Assembly (NCBI RefSeq): GCF_024721585.1
Contig: NZ_CP102629.1
Span: 248,001 to 312,000 of the forward strand
DNA length: 64,000 nt
Reading direction: 5' to 3'
Source: Sphingomicrobium aestuariivivum
Lineage (GTDB): Bacteria; Pseudomonadota; Alphaproteobacteria; Sphingomonadales; Sphingomonadaceae
The position numbers and the translations under genes were made by a program. Under the pieces are notes generated by a model. It was given only the letters and a program-made list of their open reading frames with translations. It did not search any database and was not told the DNA's origin. Within the stretch, counting starts at the first letter, position 1, and each line of letters begins with the position of its first letter. Shown here in pieces: positions 1-7,961 of the stretch.

Positions 1-29
1 GCGGCATTCGCCTAATTCCCGGAGGTCAT

Positions 30-458
30 ATGTTGGAAGTGCATCATCTTCTCGCGCCGCTGGTGGCGCTTGTCGCCTGGACGATCATCATGATGTTCGT
101 CGCCGTCTACAAGATCCAGCGCGGCATCAAGGGCGCGGACCTTTCGGGCCTGCGCAAGGCGGCGCGAGCGCGCGATCTCGACGGCCATGTCGACGGGCGC
201 ATCCTTTATGCACGCGAGAATTACGAGCATCTCGTCGAGCAGCCGACGCTTTTTTACGCGATCGTGCTGGCGCTGGCGCTGATGGGCGCGACTCATCCGT
301 TCAACGTCGGGCTCGCCTGGGCCTATGTGCTGCTGCGCATCGGCCATTCGGTCGTGCAGACGATGGGCAGGAGGCGCGGTTTCTTCTTCGTCACCTCGAC
401 GCTGGCGCTCCTGCTCCTAGTCATCCACGCTGGCATGGAGCTGGCGCACCACCTTTAG
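30..458 (+). CDS. MAPEG family membrane protein
   Basis: Predicted small integral membrane protein of 142 aa with about four hydrophobic segments (roughly residues 5-25, 78-95, 98-112 and 120-140). An Arg/Glu-containing loop with the motif YARENYEHLVEQP sits before the second segment. That arrangement and length fit the MAPEG family (membrane-associated proteins in eicosanoid and glutathione metabolism). In bacteria most members are uncharacterised, so substrate and reaction are unknown. A GGAGG ribosome-binding site lies at 21-25, just before the ATG. The gene is convergent with the RNA methyltransferase gene and their stop codons overlap by 4 bp. Family assignment is fairly sure; function is not. 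Confidence 0.8.
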   Translation: MLEVHHLLAPLVALVAWTIIMMFVAVYKIQRGIKGADLSGLRKAARARDLDGHVDGRILYARENYEHLVEQPTLFYAIVLALALMGATHPFNVGLAWAYVLLRIGHSVVQTMGRRRGFFFVTSTLALLLLVIHAGMELAHHL

Positions 459-1642
459 CGCGAGAAGCGGCTCACCAGCTCGACGTGGGTCGACCAGCGG
501 AACTGGCCGACGGGGCGGACCCAGTCGAGGCTGTAGCCGCCCTCGATCAGGATGGCGGCATCGCGGGCGAAGGTGCCGGGGTTGCAGCTGACATAGGCGA
601 TGGTCGACACATCGCTCTTTGCCAATTCGCGGCACTGCGCCTCCGCGCCCGAGCGCGGCGGATCGAGTACGACCGCGCCGAAATCCTCGAGCTCCTTGGC
701 ATCATAGGGTCGGCGGTAGAGGTCGCGGTGGGTGGCCTCGACCGAGCGGCCCGAGCGGCGTGCCGCCTGCATCAGCGAGAGGATCGCCTCGCGCCCGGCT
801 TCGGCGGCGATGACGGGGCATTCCAGCGCCAGCGCGAAAGTGCCGAGCCCCGCGAACAGGTCGAGCGTCTTGCCCGTGCCTCCCTCGAGCGCCTCGATGA
901 CCCCGGCGACGAGCGCCTGCTCGCCATCCTTGGTGGCCTGAAGAAAGGCACCTTGCGGGAAGGGCACGGCCACGTCGCCGAGCGTGATGGTCACGGGCTG
1001 CGGCTCGTAGCGCGCTTCGGCGCCATAACCATCGTCGATCGATAGCCGCGCGAGGCGATGCCGCTCGGCAAAGGCGGGAAGCGCCTCGGCCGCCTCGAGC
1101 CCGTCGGTCTCGACGCCGCCGAGGAGGAGGTCGACGCCTTGGTCGGTAAGCGTCATCTGGACGCGGCCCGTGCGGCGCTGCGGGAGCATCGTATCGAGAA
1201 GGTCGCGGAGCGGATCTAGGAGGGCGAACAATTCGGGCGCCAGCACGTGGCACTCGGCCATGTCCACGATCTGGTGCGATTTCTCGCGCGTGAAGCCGAT
1301 CAGCCGTTTCCTGCCGAGGCGGAGCGCCTTGAGGTCGGCACGGCGACGACTGCGCGGCGGCGAGACATGCGCGGGGCGATAGTCGGTCGAAATGCCCTTC
1401 TGTGCCAGCGCACCGGCGATGCGGTCGCGGCAATAGTCGGCGAAGGCGGCGGCGGTGAGGTGCTGGAGCTGGCAGCCGCCGCACTGCGGGAAATGGCGGC
1501 AGGGCGGGTCCTGGTAGCCGGCGCCGCGCGCGACGACCTCTCCGTTTTCGACGCGGTCGCCGGGGGCGGCGAGCGCGACATAGGTGCCCGCATCGGTGAC
1601 GCCGTCGCCGCGGCCGGCGATCTTGAGGACGGTCTCGGTCAC
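455..1642 (-). CDS. Class I SAM-dependent RNA (uracil-5-)methyltransferase, TrmA/RlmD-like
   Basis: Predicted to transfer a methyl group from SAM to C5 of a uracil in 23S rRNA or tRNA. The 395-aa protein has an N-terminal TRAM-like RNA-binding domain (about 1-45). Iron-sulfur cysteines C-x5-C-x2-C lie near residues 48-57 (PQCGGCQLQH), with a fourth Cys near 128. The SAM motif LDLFAGLGT is near 262, VVLDPPRSG near 320, and the catalytic Cys is in YVSCNPGTFARD near 354. The start is a GTG overlapping the stop of the upstream nnr gene (GTGA); reading further upstream only enters out-of-frame nnr sequence. The four cysteines favour the RlmC/RlmD branch over TrmA, and TrmFO elsewhere in the window would make tRNA m5U54. 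The exact target is unresolved. Confidence 0.88.
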   Translation of the reverse strand: MTETVLKIAGRGDGVTDAGTYVALAAPGDRVENGEVVARGAGYQDPPCRHFPQCGGCQLQHLTAAAFADYCRDRIAGALAQKGISTDYRPAHVSPPRSRRRADLKALRLGRKRLIGFTREKSHQIVDMAECHVLAPELFALLDPLRDLLDTMLPQRRTGRVQMTLTDQGVDLLLGGVETDGLEAAEALPAFAERHRLARLSIDDGYGAEARYEPQPVTITLGDVAVPFPQGAFLQATKDGEQALVAGVIEALEGGTGKTLDLFAGLGTFALALECPVIAAEAGREAILSLMQAARRSGRSVEATHRDLYRRPYDAKELEDFGAVVLDPPRSGAEAQCRELAKSDVSTIAYVSCNPGTFARDAAILIEGGYSLDWVRPVGQFRWSTHVELVSRFSR

Positions 1643-2988
1643 ATCACCACCGCGATGGCGGCGACCAGGTCGTCGGCGATGAAGGGCGCCTTGCAGGCTT
1701 CGGCCGCGCGGCCGTGGATCCAGACACCGGCGCAGGCGGCCTCGAACCGGTCGAGCCCGCGCGCTCGGCAAGCGGCGATGATGCCGGCGAGCACGTCCCC
1801 TGCCCCCGCGGTCGCAAGCGATGCGGGTGCCGGCGGCGCGAAACCGAGGCGTCCGTCGGGCGCGGCGACGAGCGTGTCGGCGCCCTTGTAGACGATGATG
1901 CACTGGCTCGCGGCGGCGGCCTGCAGAGCACGGTCGGCCTTCGAGCCTTCGAGGTCGCCGAACAGCTCGACGAATTCGCCTTCGTGCGGGGTGAGGATGG
2001 CGTCGTGGCCGTTGAGACGCTCGGGTTCGCCGACATGGCGAAGCGCGTCGGCATCGAGCACGAGCGGGTGCGTCTTGGTCAGTGCGACGGTCAGCAGCGG
2101 CGGGATGTCACCCATGCCGGGGCCGACGAGGAGGCAGCCGATGCGCTCGTCGTCGAGCGCGGTAGCGTCCTCGGTCTGGACGATTGAGGACGGGAGCCCG
2201 TCGATCATGCGGCTCGTCGAGACGCGGACATAGCCTGCACCCGCGCGAGCGGCGGCATGGGCGGACAAGGCGATGGCGCCGGGCATGGCGCCCGACAGGC
2301 AATGCACCATGCCGCGGTCGAACTTGTGGCCGTCGGGGTCGAGGGCGGGCAGCGCGGGCGCGGCGATCTCGTGCCAGTCGCCCTGCGCCCCGAGGCCGAT
2401 GCCCGCGCTGGCGACGCGGCCGCAATGGTGGATGGCGGGGGCGAGGCGATGCGCGGGCTTGAGCGCGCCGAGCGCGAGCGTGAGATCGAAGCTACCGAGA
2501 TCGGTCAGCACCTCGCCGCTGTCGGCCTCCACGCCACTCGGCAGGTCGCAGGCAACCGTGCGGCGCGCGGCGGTGAGGAGGCGACGCGCGGGGGTTGCGA
2601 CCTCCTCGTCGATCGGGCGCGACAGGCCGGTGCCAAACAGGCAGTCGATCACGAGATCGGCCTCGGCCGTGTCTTCTCCGAGCGCCTCGACCTCGCCGGT
2701 CCAGTCGGCGCGGGCAGTCTTGGCGGCTTCGGTGCCGGGCTCGCCCAAGGCGGCGATACGGACGCTCGCGCCCGCTTCGGCGAGATGGCGCGCGGCGACA
2801 TAGCCGTCACCTCCATTATTGCCCTTGCCGCACAGGATGAGCGTATCGCGCGGGCCGAACATGCGCAGGCTCGCGGTGGCGAGCGCCTTGCCGGCGCGCT
2901 CCATCAGTTCGCGTTCGGAGATGCCGGCCTGCATCGCCTCCTGTTCGAGGTGGCGGAGTTCGGCGGCGGGAAGGATGGGACGGGTCAT
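1639..2988 (-). CDS. nnr: Bifunctional NAD(P)HX epimerase / ADP-dependent NAD(P)HX dehydratase
   Basis: Metabolite-repair enzyme that restores damaged (hydrated) NADH and NADPH. The N-terminal half (about residues 1-205) is the YjeF_N epimerase domain with CGKGNNGGDGYVAARHL. The C-terminal half is the ribokinase-like dehydratase domain with TPHEGEFVELFG and the ATP/ADP-binding GAGDVLAGIIAA. At 449 aa it has the usual length of the fused bacterial form. I chose the ATG at 2988 because the longer open frame upstream (to 3060) has no family similarity and runs into ispE. It lies 10 bp after ispE and overlaps the RNA methyltransferase start, so it is probably co-transcribed with both. Confidence 0.93.
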   Translation of the reverse strand: MTRPILPAAELRHLEQEAMQAGISERELMERAGKALATASLRMFGPRDTLILCGKGNNGGDGYVAARHLAEAGASVRIAALGEPGTEAAKTARADWTGEVEALGEDTAEADLVIDCLFGTGLSRPIDEEVATPARRLLTAARRTVACDLPSGVEADSGEVLTDLGSFDLTLALGALKPAHRLAPAIHHCGRVASAGIGLGAQGDWHEIAAPALPALDPDGHKFDRGMVHCLSGAMPGAIALSAHAAARAGAGYVRVSTSRMIDGLPSSIVQTEDATALDDERIGCLLVGPGMGDIPPLLTVALTKTHPLVLDADALRHVGEPERLNGHDAILTPHEGEFVELFGDLEGSKADRALQAAAASQCIIVYKGADTLVAAPDGRLGFAPPAPASLATAGAGDVLAGIIAACRARGLDRFEAACAGVWIHGRAAEACKAPFIADDLVAAIAVVM

Positions 2989-2998
2989 GGCCGCGCCC

Positions 2999-3850
2999 TT
3001 AGCGCAGATGGGTCGCCAGATGCCACCATTTGTCGGGGCAGGCCGCAGCCGCCGTGTCACGCGATGCTTCGTCGGCGAACAGGGCGAAGCAGCTGGCGCC
3101 GCTTCCCGACATGCGGGCGATGTCTACGCCGGGCCGCGCGCCGAGCCATTCGAGCACCTCGCCGATGGCGGGCACGAGGTCGCGGGCGGGCGGTTCGAGG
3201 TCGTTGCGACCGCGACGCCAGTCCTCGCCCAGCGGCCCGCGATCGCCACCATCCCACGCCTTGAAGACGGCGGGCGTCGACAGGGGCACGAGCGGATTGA
3301 CGAGCAGCACGGGGGCGCCTGCAAGTTCGGGGGTCGGGACCGGCGAGAGCTTCTCCCCTACCCCTTCGCCGCGCGCGCTCATCGACAGGAGGCAGGCAGG
3401 AACGTCGGCGCCGAGCGCGGGCGCGGCCTCCTGCGCGATGGCGGGATCGAGCTTCCACAGGCTGGTGAGCAGGCGCAGCGCGGCGGCGGCATCGGCCGAA
3501 CCGCCACCAAGTCCGCTGGCGACCGGCAGTCGTTTGTCGAGGCCGAGCCGGACATGCGCGGGCGGCGCGGCGACCTTCAGCGCCTGCCAAGCACGTTCGA
3601 CGAGGTTGCCCGCTGCGTCGAGGCCCGCGCCGAACGGCCCGGTGATGTCGAGAACGAGCCTGTGTTCGGCGGCTGCCTCGCTGCTCCCCGTCAGTACATC
3701 GCCATCGATGCAGAAGGCGAACAGCGTCTCCAGCTCGTGATAGCCGTCATCGCGGCGGCGACGGACGTGGAGCGCGAGATTGAGCTTGGCGGGCGCGGGC
3801 TCGCGCAGGGGCACCGGCTCAGGGCGCGGCGTTGGAAGGCTGGAGCCCAT
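2999..3850 (-). CDS. ispE: 4-diphosphocytidyl-2-C-methyl-D-erythritol kinase
   Basis: GHMP-superfamily kinase that phosphorylates CDP-methylerythritol in the MEP pathway of isoprenoid synthesis (cytosolic). Visible motifs are the N-terminal PAKLNLALHV, the ATP-binding Gly-rich loop PVASGLGGGSADAAA near residues 100-115, and the C-terminal MSGSGASCFALF. The length of 283 aa is normal. The ATG at 3850 overlaps the upstream TPR gene by 32 bp. A GTG at 3814, 4 bp after that gene's stop, is an alternative start that keeps the whole kinase fold. It lies in the minus-strand run from the ETF-QO gene to the RNA methyltransferase gene. Confidence 0.93.
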   Translation of the reverse strand: MGSSLPTPRPEPVPLREPAPAKLNLALHVRRRRDDGYHELETLFAFCIDGDVLTGSSEAAAEHRLVLDITGPFGAGLDAAGNLVERAWQALKVAAPPAHVRLGLDKRLPVASGLGGGSADAAAALRLLTSLWKLDPAIAQEAAPALGADVPACLLSMSARGEGVGEKLSPVPTPELAGAPVLLVNPLVPLSTPAVFKAWDGGDRGPLGEDWRRGRNDLEPPARDLVPAIGEVLEWLGARPGVDIARMSGSGASCFALFADEASRDTAAAACPDKWWHLATHLR

Positions 3851-5303
3851 AGGTCATCTTGTCCTCGATGCGGGTCGTCATGGCCGCGTCGGGCGCGTAG
3901 TAGCGCGCCACTTCCCACGCGAAGCGGGCCTCGATGCGGCGGCTCGCGGCGTAGAGTGCATCGCCATAATGCTCGTGGATCTCGGGGTCGGACGGGGCCT
4001 GTCCGGCGGCGCGCGACAGGGCCGCGACCGCGCCGTCGAGGTCGCCCAGTTTGTAGAGCGCCCAGCCGAGGCTGTCGGTGATCGCCGCGCTGTCCGGTTC
4101 GAGCCGCGAGGCCTTGCGGATATAGGCGCTGGCGAGCGGCAGGTCGCCGCCCTCCTCGAGCATCGAATAGCCGAGATAGTTGAGGAGGATTGCCTGGTCG
4201 GGCGCCTGGCCGAGCGCCTGGTTCAGCAATGCCTCGGCATGCGGCCAGTTGCCCGACTTGTGGCGCGACACCGCCTCGAGGAAGAGTAGCGGCCAGTCGT
4301 TCTCGCGATCGAGCCGCACCCGTTCCTGTGCGTAGGCATTGGCGGCTTCCTCGTGGCGCTCGAGTGCGGCGAGCGCATCGGCCATGCGGGCCCAACTTCC
4401 GGGCCGGTCGGGGCTGCGGCGATGCGCTCGGCGCGCCATCTCGAGCGCCTCGGCGGCACGGTCGTCGGTGACGAGCAGCTGGATGATGCTGTCCTCGGCC
4501 TGGAGCACGAGCGGGGAATTGCGGTCCACGGCGCGGTAGAGGTCGAGTGCACGTTCCTTGCGGCTGTCGCGTTCGAGCATGGCGCCGGTGATGATGTCGG
4601 CGCTGTCATTGTCGGGATCGGCGAAGCGGGCGACCTGCGCGATGCCGAGCGGCAGCGCGGTGTTGCGGCCCTCGGCAAGGTCGACGGAAACCGCGAGGAG
4701 GAGCTCGGAAAAGCCCTGTGCGGGGGTGAGGATCGCCTGGCCGAGGCCGTCGCCCTCCTCGAGACGGCGGCGGGCGGCGACGAGGATCTCGTCTTCGCCT
4801 GCGAGCAGCACGGTGGCAAGGTCGGGGCGCCCGAGGGTCGTCAGCCGGTCGGCGAAGGCCAGACGCAGGCGCGCCTCGCGGGGGCCGGCGCGCGACAGGG
4901 CCGGGTCGATCAGCGCGAGCGCGGGTTCGACCTCGCCGATGGCAAGGTAGAGGAAGGCAGCCTGTTCGTCCTTCTGGCGTGACAGCGGGCGCTGTTCAGC
5001 CATGCCGGTGACAAGTGCGGGGCCGCGCTCCTCGGTGCCCGGGCGCTGGTCGGCGGCGGTCTCCACCCAACCGCGCACGAACGGGCTGAGAAACTCGATC
5101 TGTACCCGCGCGCGATCGTCCTCGAGCATGGCGAGGGCCTCGCGGTAGCGTTCCTGCCTGAGCGCCTCGGCGAGGAGCAGCAAGCGCAGGTCGAGGTTGA
5201 AGCTCTCGGGCTGCGATGAATTGCGTGCGATCGAGAGGGCAAGGTCGAAGCGCCCCGCGGCGATCGCCTCGGTCGCAGCCCGCGCCTCGACGTCCGCGTC
5301 CAC
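3819..5303 (-). CDS. TPR repeat protein, probably secreted (true N-terminus lies further upstream)
   Basis: Tetratricopeptide-repeat scaffold protein of unknown partner. Repeated helix pairs run through the protein, clearest near the C-terminus (LLNYLGYSMLEEGG, ITDSLGWALYKLGDLDGA, IHEHYGDALYAASRR). Coordinates are given from the first in-frame standard start, a GTG at 5303. The same frame stays open upstream to 5528. It encodes a typical signal peptide ending ALCAASPVLA before another 35 or so repeat-like residues, yet contains no ATG, GTG or TTG. The mature protein therefore very likely begins upstream of 5303 and is periplasmic. The signal peptide starts exactly at the ATGTAAG junction ending the ETF-QO gene. 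It precedes ispE. Function unknown. Confidence 0.75.
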   Translation of the reverse strand: MDADVEARAATEAIAAGRFDLALSIARNSSQPESFNLDLRLLLLAEALRQERYREALAMLEDDRARVQIEFLSPFVRGWVETAADQRPGTEERGPALVTGMAEQRPLSRQKDEQAAFLYLAIGEVEPALALIDPALSRAGPREARLRLAFADRLTTLGRPDLATVLLAGEDEILVAARRRLEEGDGLGQAILTPAQGFSELLLAVSVDLAEGRNTALPLGIAQVARFADPDNDSADIITGAMLERDSRKERALDLYRAVDRNSPLVLQAEDSIIQLLVTDDRAAEALEMARRAHRRSPDRPGSWARMADALAALERHEEAANAYAQERVRLDRENDWPLLFLEAVSRHKSGNWPHAEALLNQALGQAPDQAILLNYLGYSMLEEGGDLPLASAYIRKASRLEPDSAAITDSLGWALYKLGDLDGAVAALSRAAGQAPSDPEIHEHYGDALYAASRRIEARFAWEVARYYAPDAAMTTRIEDKMTYGLQPSNAAP

Positions 5304-5466
5304 GGGCCCTGCCGCAATCAGCCGCTCGTAGAGGGTGGCGGCGGTGTCGGCATCGCCGAGGAGGTCGGCGGTGCGCGCGGCGACGAACAGCTCGCGCCGC
5401 TCCTCGGGCGTGTCGGCCAGGACGGGGCTCGCGGCACAGAGCGCGACGAGCCCGACGAGGGCAAGC

Positions 5467-7119
5467 TTACATGTTCGGATAGTTCGGGCCTCCCCCGCCT
5501 TCGGGCACCACCCAGTTGATGTTCTGGGTCATGTCCTTGATGTCGCAGGTCTTGCAGTGGACGCAATTCTGCGCGTTGATCTGGAGCTTCGGGTCGCCCT
5601 CTTCCTCGCCAACGATCTCGTAGACGCCCGCGGGACAGTAACGCGTCTCGGGGCTGGCGTAGAGGTTGTAGTTCACCGCGATCGGGACTTCGGCGTCCTT
5701 CAGCGTGAGGTGGATCGGCTGATCCTCCTCATGGTTGGTGTTCGACAGATAGACCGAGCTCAGGCGGTCGAAGGTCAGCGTGCCGTCCGGTTTGGGATAG
5801 TCGATTTTCCGCGCCGCGGCGGCGGGCTGCATCTGCTTGTGGTCGGCATGGTGCTTCAGCGTCCACGGCGAGCCGATCTTGAGCTGGTTGAGCCACATGT
5901 CGACGCCGGCGAGCAGCGTGCCGATCTTGCCACCGAACTTGGCGACGAAGGGCTGCGCGTTGCGAACCTTCTTGAGCTCGGTGCCGATCCAGCTCGAGCG
6001 CACGTCGGGTTCATAGCCCTCGAGGACATCGTGATGGCGGCCCGCCTTGAGGGCATCGGCGAGATGCGCGGCAGCGATCATGCCAGACTTCATGGCGGTG
6101 TGAGTGCCCTTGATACGGGGTACGTTGACGAAGCCCGCCGAGCAGCCGATCAGCGCGCCGCCCGGGAAGGCGAGCTGCGGGATGGCCTGCCAGCCGCCCT
6201 CGTTGATCGCGCGCGCGCCATAGGAGACTCGGGTGCCGCCCTCGATCTCGGCGCGGATGTCGGGGTGCGTCTTCCAGCGCTGCATTTCCTCGAAGGGCGA
6301 GAGATAGGGGTTGTCGTAGTCGAGCGCGACGACGAAGCCCAAGGCGACCTGGCCATTGTCCTGGTGGTAGAGGAAGCCCCCTCCCCACGCCTCGTCCAAG
6401 GGCCAGCCCTGCGTGTGCACGACCTTGCCCGGCACATGCTTGTCGGCGGGGATGTCCCACAGTTCCTTGATGCCGATGCCATAGACCTGCGGCCCGCTGT
6501 CCTTGCGCAAGTCGAACAGGTTGGTCAGTTCCTTGGTCAGGTGCCCGCGCGCGCCCTCGGCGAAGAGGGTATATTTGGCGTGGAGCTCCATGCCGGGCTG
6601 ATAGTCGGGGCCATGCTCGCCGCCGCGCGTCACGCCCATGTCGCCGGTCGCCACGCCGCGCACCGAGCCATCGTCGTTGAAGAGGATTTCGGCGGCCGCG
6701 AAGCCGGGGAAGATCTCGACCTCCATTTCCTCGGCCACGCCCGCGAGCCAGCGGGTGAGATTGCCGAGGCTGCCGGTATAGGTGCCCTTGTTGTGCATGA
6801 AGGACGGCGTGAAGAGATGCGGGATCTCGAGCTTGCCGGTGTCGCTGAGAATCCAGTGATGATTCTCGGTGACCGCGACCTTCAGGGGGCAGTCGTCCCG
6901 CTCGCGCCAGTCGGGGATGAGCTCGTCGAGCGCCTTGGGATCGATGACCGCGCCCGAGAGGATATGCGCGCCGACCTCCGAGCCCTTCTCGAGCACGACG
7001 ACACTGATCTCTTCCTCGCGTTCGGCCGCCAGCTGCTTCAGCCGGATCGCCGCCGAAAGGCCCGCCGGGCCGGCCCCGACGATGACGACATCATATTCCA
7101 TCGACTCACGTTCGCTCAT
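5467..7119 (-). CDS. Electron transfer flavoprotein-ubiquinone oxidoreductase (ETF-QO)
   Basis: Inner-membrane-associated enzyme passing electrons from reduced ETF (fatty- and amino-acid oxidation) to ubiquinone. The N-terminal FAD fold shows VVIVGAGPAGLSAAIRL. The C-terminal ferredoxin-like part holds the 4Fe-4S cysteines: a Cys in YCPAGVYE, then NCVHCKTCDIKD. The protein ends in the family-typical GGGGPNYPNM. The length of 550 aa matches the family. The frame opens with GTG-ATG; I prefer the ATG at 7119 because AAGGGA lies about 7 bases upstream of it. It is the first gene of the minus-strand run 7119-455 and is divergent from the UDG-like gene. Confidence 0.96.
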   Translation of the reverse strand: MSERESMEYDVVIVGAGPAGLSAAIRLKQLAAEREEEISVVVLEKGSEVGAHILSGAVIDPKALDELIPDWRERDDCPLKVAVTENHHWILSDTGKLEIPHLFTPSFMHNKGTYTGSLGNLTRWLAGVAEEMEVEIFPGFAAAEILFNDDGSVRGVATGDMGVTRGGEHGPDYQPGMELHAKYTLFAEGARGHLTKELTNLFDLRKDSGPQVYGIGIKELWDIPADKHVPGKVVHTQGWPLDEAWGGGFLYHQDNGQVALGFVVALDYDNPYLSPFEEMQRWKTHPDIRAEIEGGTRVSYGARAINEGGWQAIPQLAFPGGALIGCSAGFVNVPRIKGTHTAMKSGMIAAAHLADALKAGRHHDVLEGYEPDVRSSWIGTELKKVRNAQPFVAKFGGKIGTLLAGVDMWLNQLKIGSPWTLKHHADHKQMQPAAAARKIDYPKPDGTLTFDRLSSVYLSNTNHEEDQPIHLTLKDAEVPIAVNYNLYASPETRYCPAGVYEIVGEEEGDPKLQINAQNCVHCKTCDIKDMTQNINWVVPEGGGGPNYPNM

Positions 7120-7214
7120 CACGCATCCCTTGATCGCATTTTGCCGTCATTTCGGCTTGAGAGACCCCTGCCAATTTATTGACCGCGCCGTCAACATGGC
7201 CGAACGTTACCGGA

Positions 7215-7961
7215 ATGAACGACGGGGTGGGATTCGAAATGTCGGGCGCGAGCGCCCTGTTGGCCTGGTGGCGCGATGCCGGGGTCGATGTGGCGGTGCG
7301 CGAAAACGCTCCCAGCTGGCGCAGCCTGCAGCCGGCGGCCCCCACGCAGCGGGGTGGCGCGACGGCCGATCCGCCGCAGGTGACCGCTAAAAATGCGCCT
7401 TCCGGGCCGACACCGGCCCCGGCACCAGCACCGACACCCGCTCCTGCACCGGCGCCGATGCCCGGGACGTTGGGCGATATCGAACAATGGCTGGCGGCGC
7501 GGTCGGAGAAACTCGATGCCCGTCACTTGCCCGCGGTTATTCCGGAGGGCGCGCCGTTGCTTGTCATCGGCGCGCGGGGTGATGGCGAGGACGGGCTGCT
7601 GCCGCCCGCAAGGGTTCTGTTCGACCGGATGATGGCGGCGATCGGGATCGAGGCGCCGCCGCTGGCGATGATCGATCCGGCGTTCCGGCCGGGACAGCCG
7701 GCGCGCGCACCCTTCGACCCGATGCTCGTCGAGGCGATGCGCAGGCGGATCGCGCTGGCAAAGCCCGAGCGCCTGCTCATCCTTGGCGACCAGGCCGCGC
7801 GTGCGTTGCTCGATGCGCCGCTCCTCAAGGCGCGGGGCAAGGCGCAGATGGTCGAGGGCGTCCGCTGCGTGGCCACCTTCCACCCGCGCTGGTTGCTCGA
7901 CCGGCCCGGCGACAAGCGCATGGCCTGGCAAGATCTCCAGATCCTCACGGGGGACGAATGA
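7215..7961 (+). CDS. Uracil-DNA glycosylase superfamily-like protein
   Basis: Predicted UDG-superfamily fold. The C-terminal part has LLILGDQAARALL, then CVATFHPRWLLDRPGDKRMAWQDLQ (about residues 217-240). This matches the substrate-clamp HPs...LL...K...W.DL region of family 4/5-type glycosylases. Only one cysteine is present, so the 4Fe-4S cluster of family 4 enzymes is absent. An Ala/Pro repeat linker (about residues 64-88) separates a short N-terminal segment (ALLAWWRDAGVDVAV) from the domain, an arrangement resembling DNA-polymerase-linked UDG-like proteins. The start is uncertain: ATG at 7215 or 7239, the latter with a better purine-rich leader. It overlaps the lytic transglycosylase start by 4 bp (ATGA). 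DNA repair activity is inferred only. Confidence 0.7.
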   Translation: MNDGVGFEMSGASALLAWWRDAGVDVAVRENAPSWRSLQPAAPTQRGGATADPPQVTAKNAPSGPTPAPAPAPTPAPAPAPMPGTLGDIEQWLAARSEKLDARHLPAVIPEGAPLLVIGARGDGEDGLLPPARVLFDRMMAAIGIEAPPLAMIDPAFRPGQPARAPFDPMLVEAMRRRIALAKPERLLILGDQAARALLDAPLLKARGKAQMVEGVRCVATFHPRWLLDRPGDKRMAWQDLQILTGDE

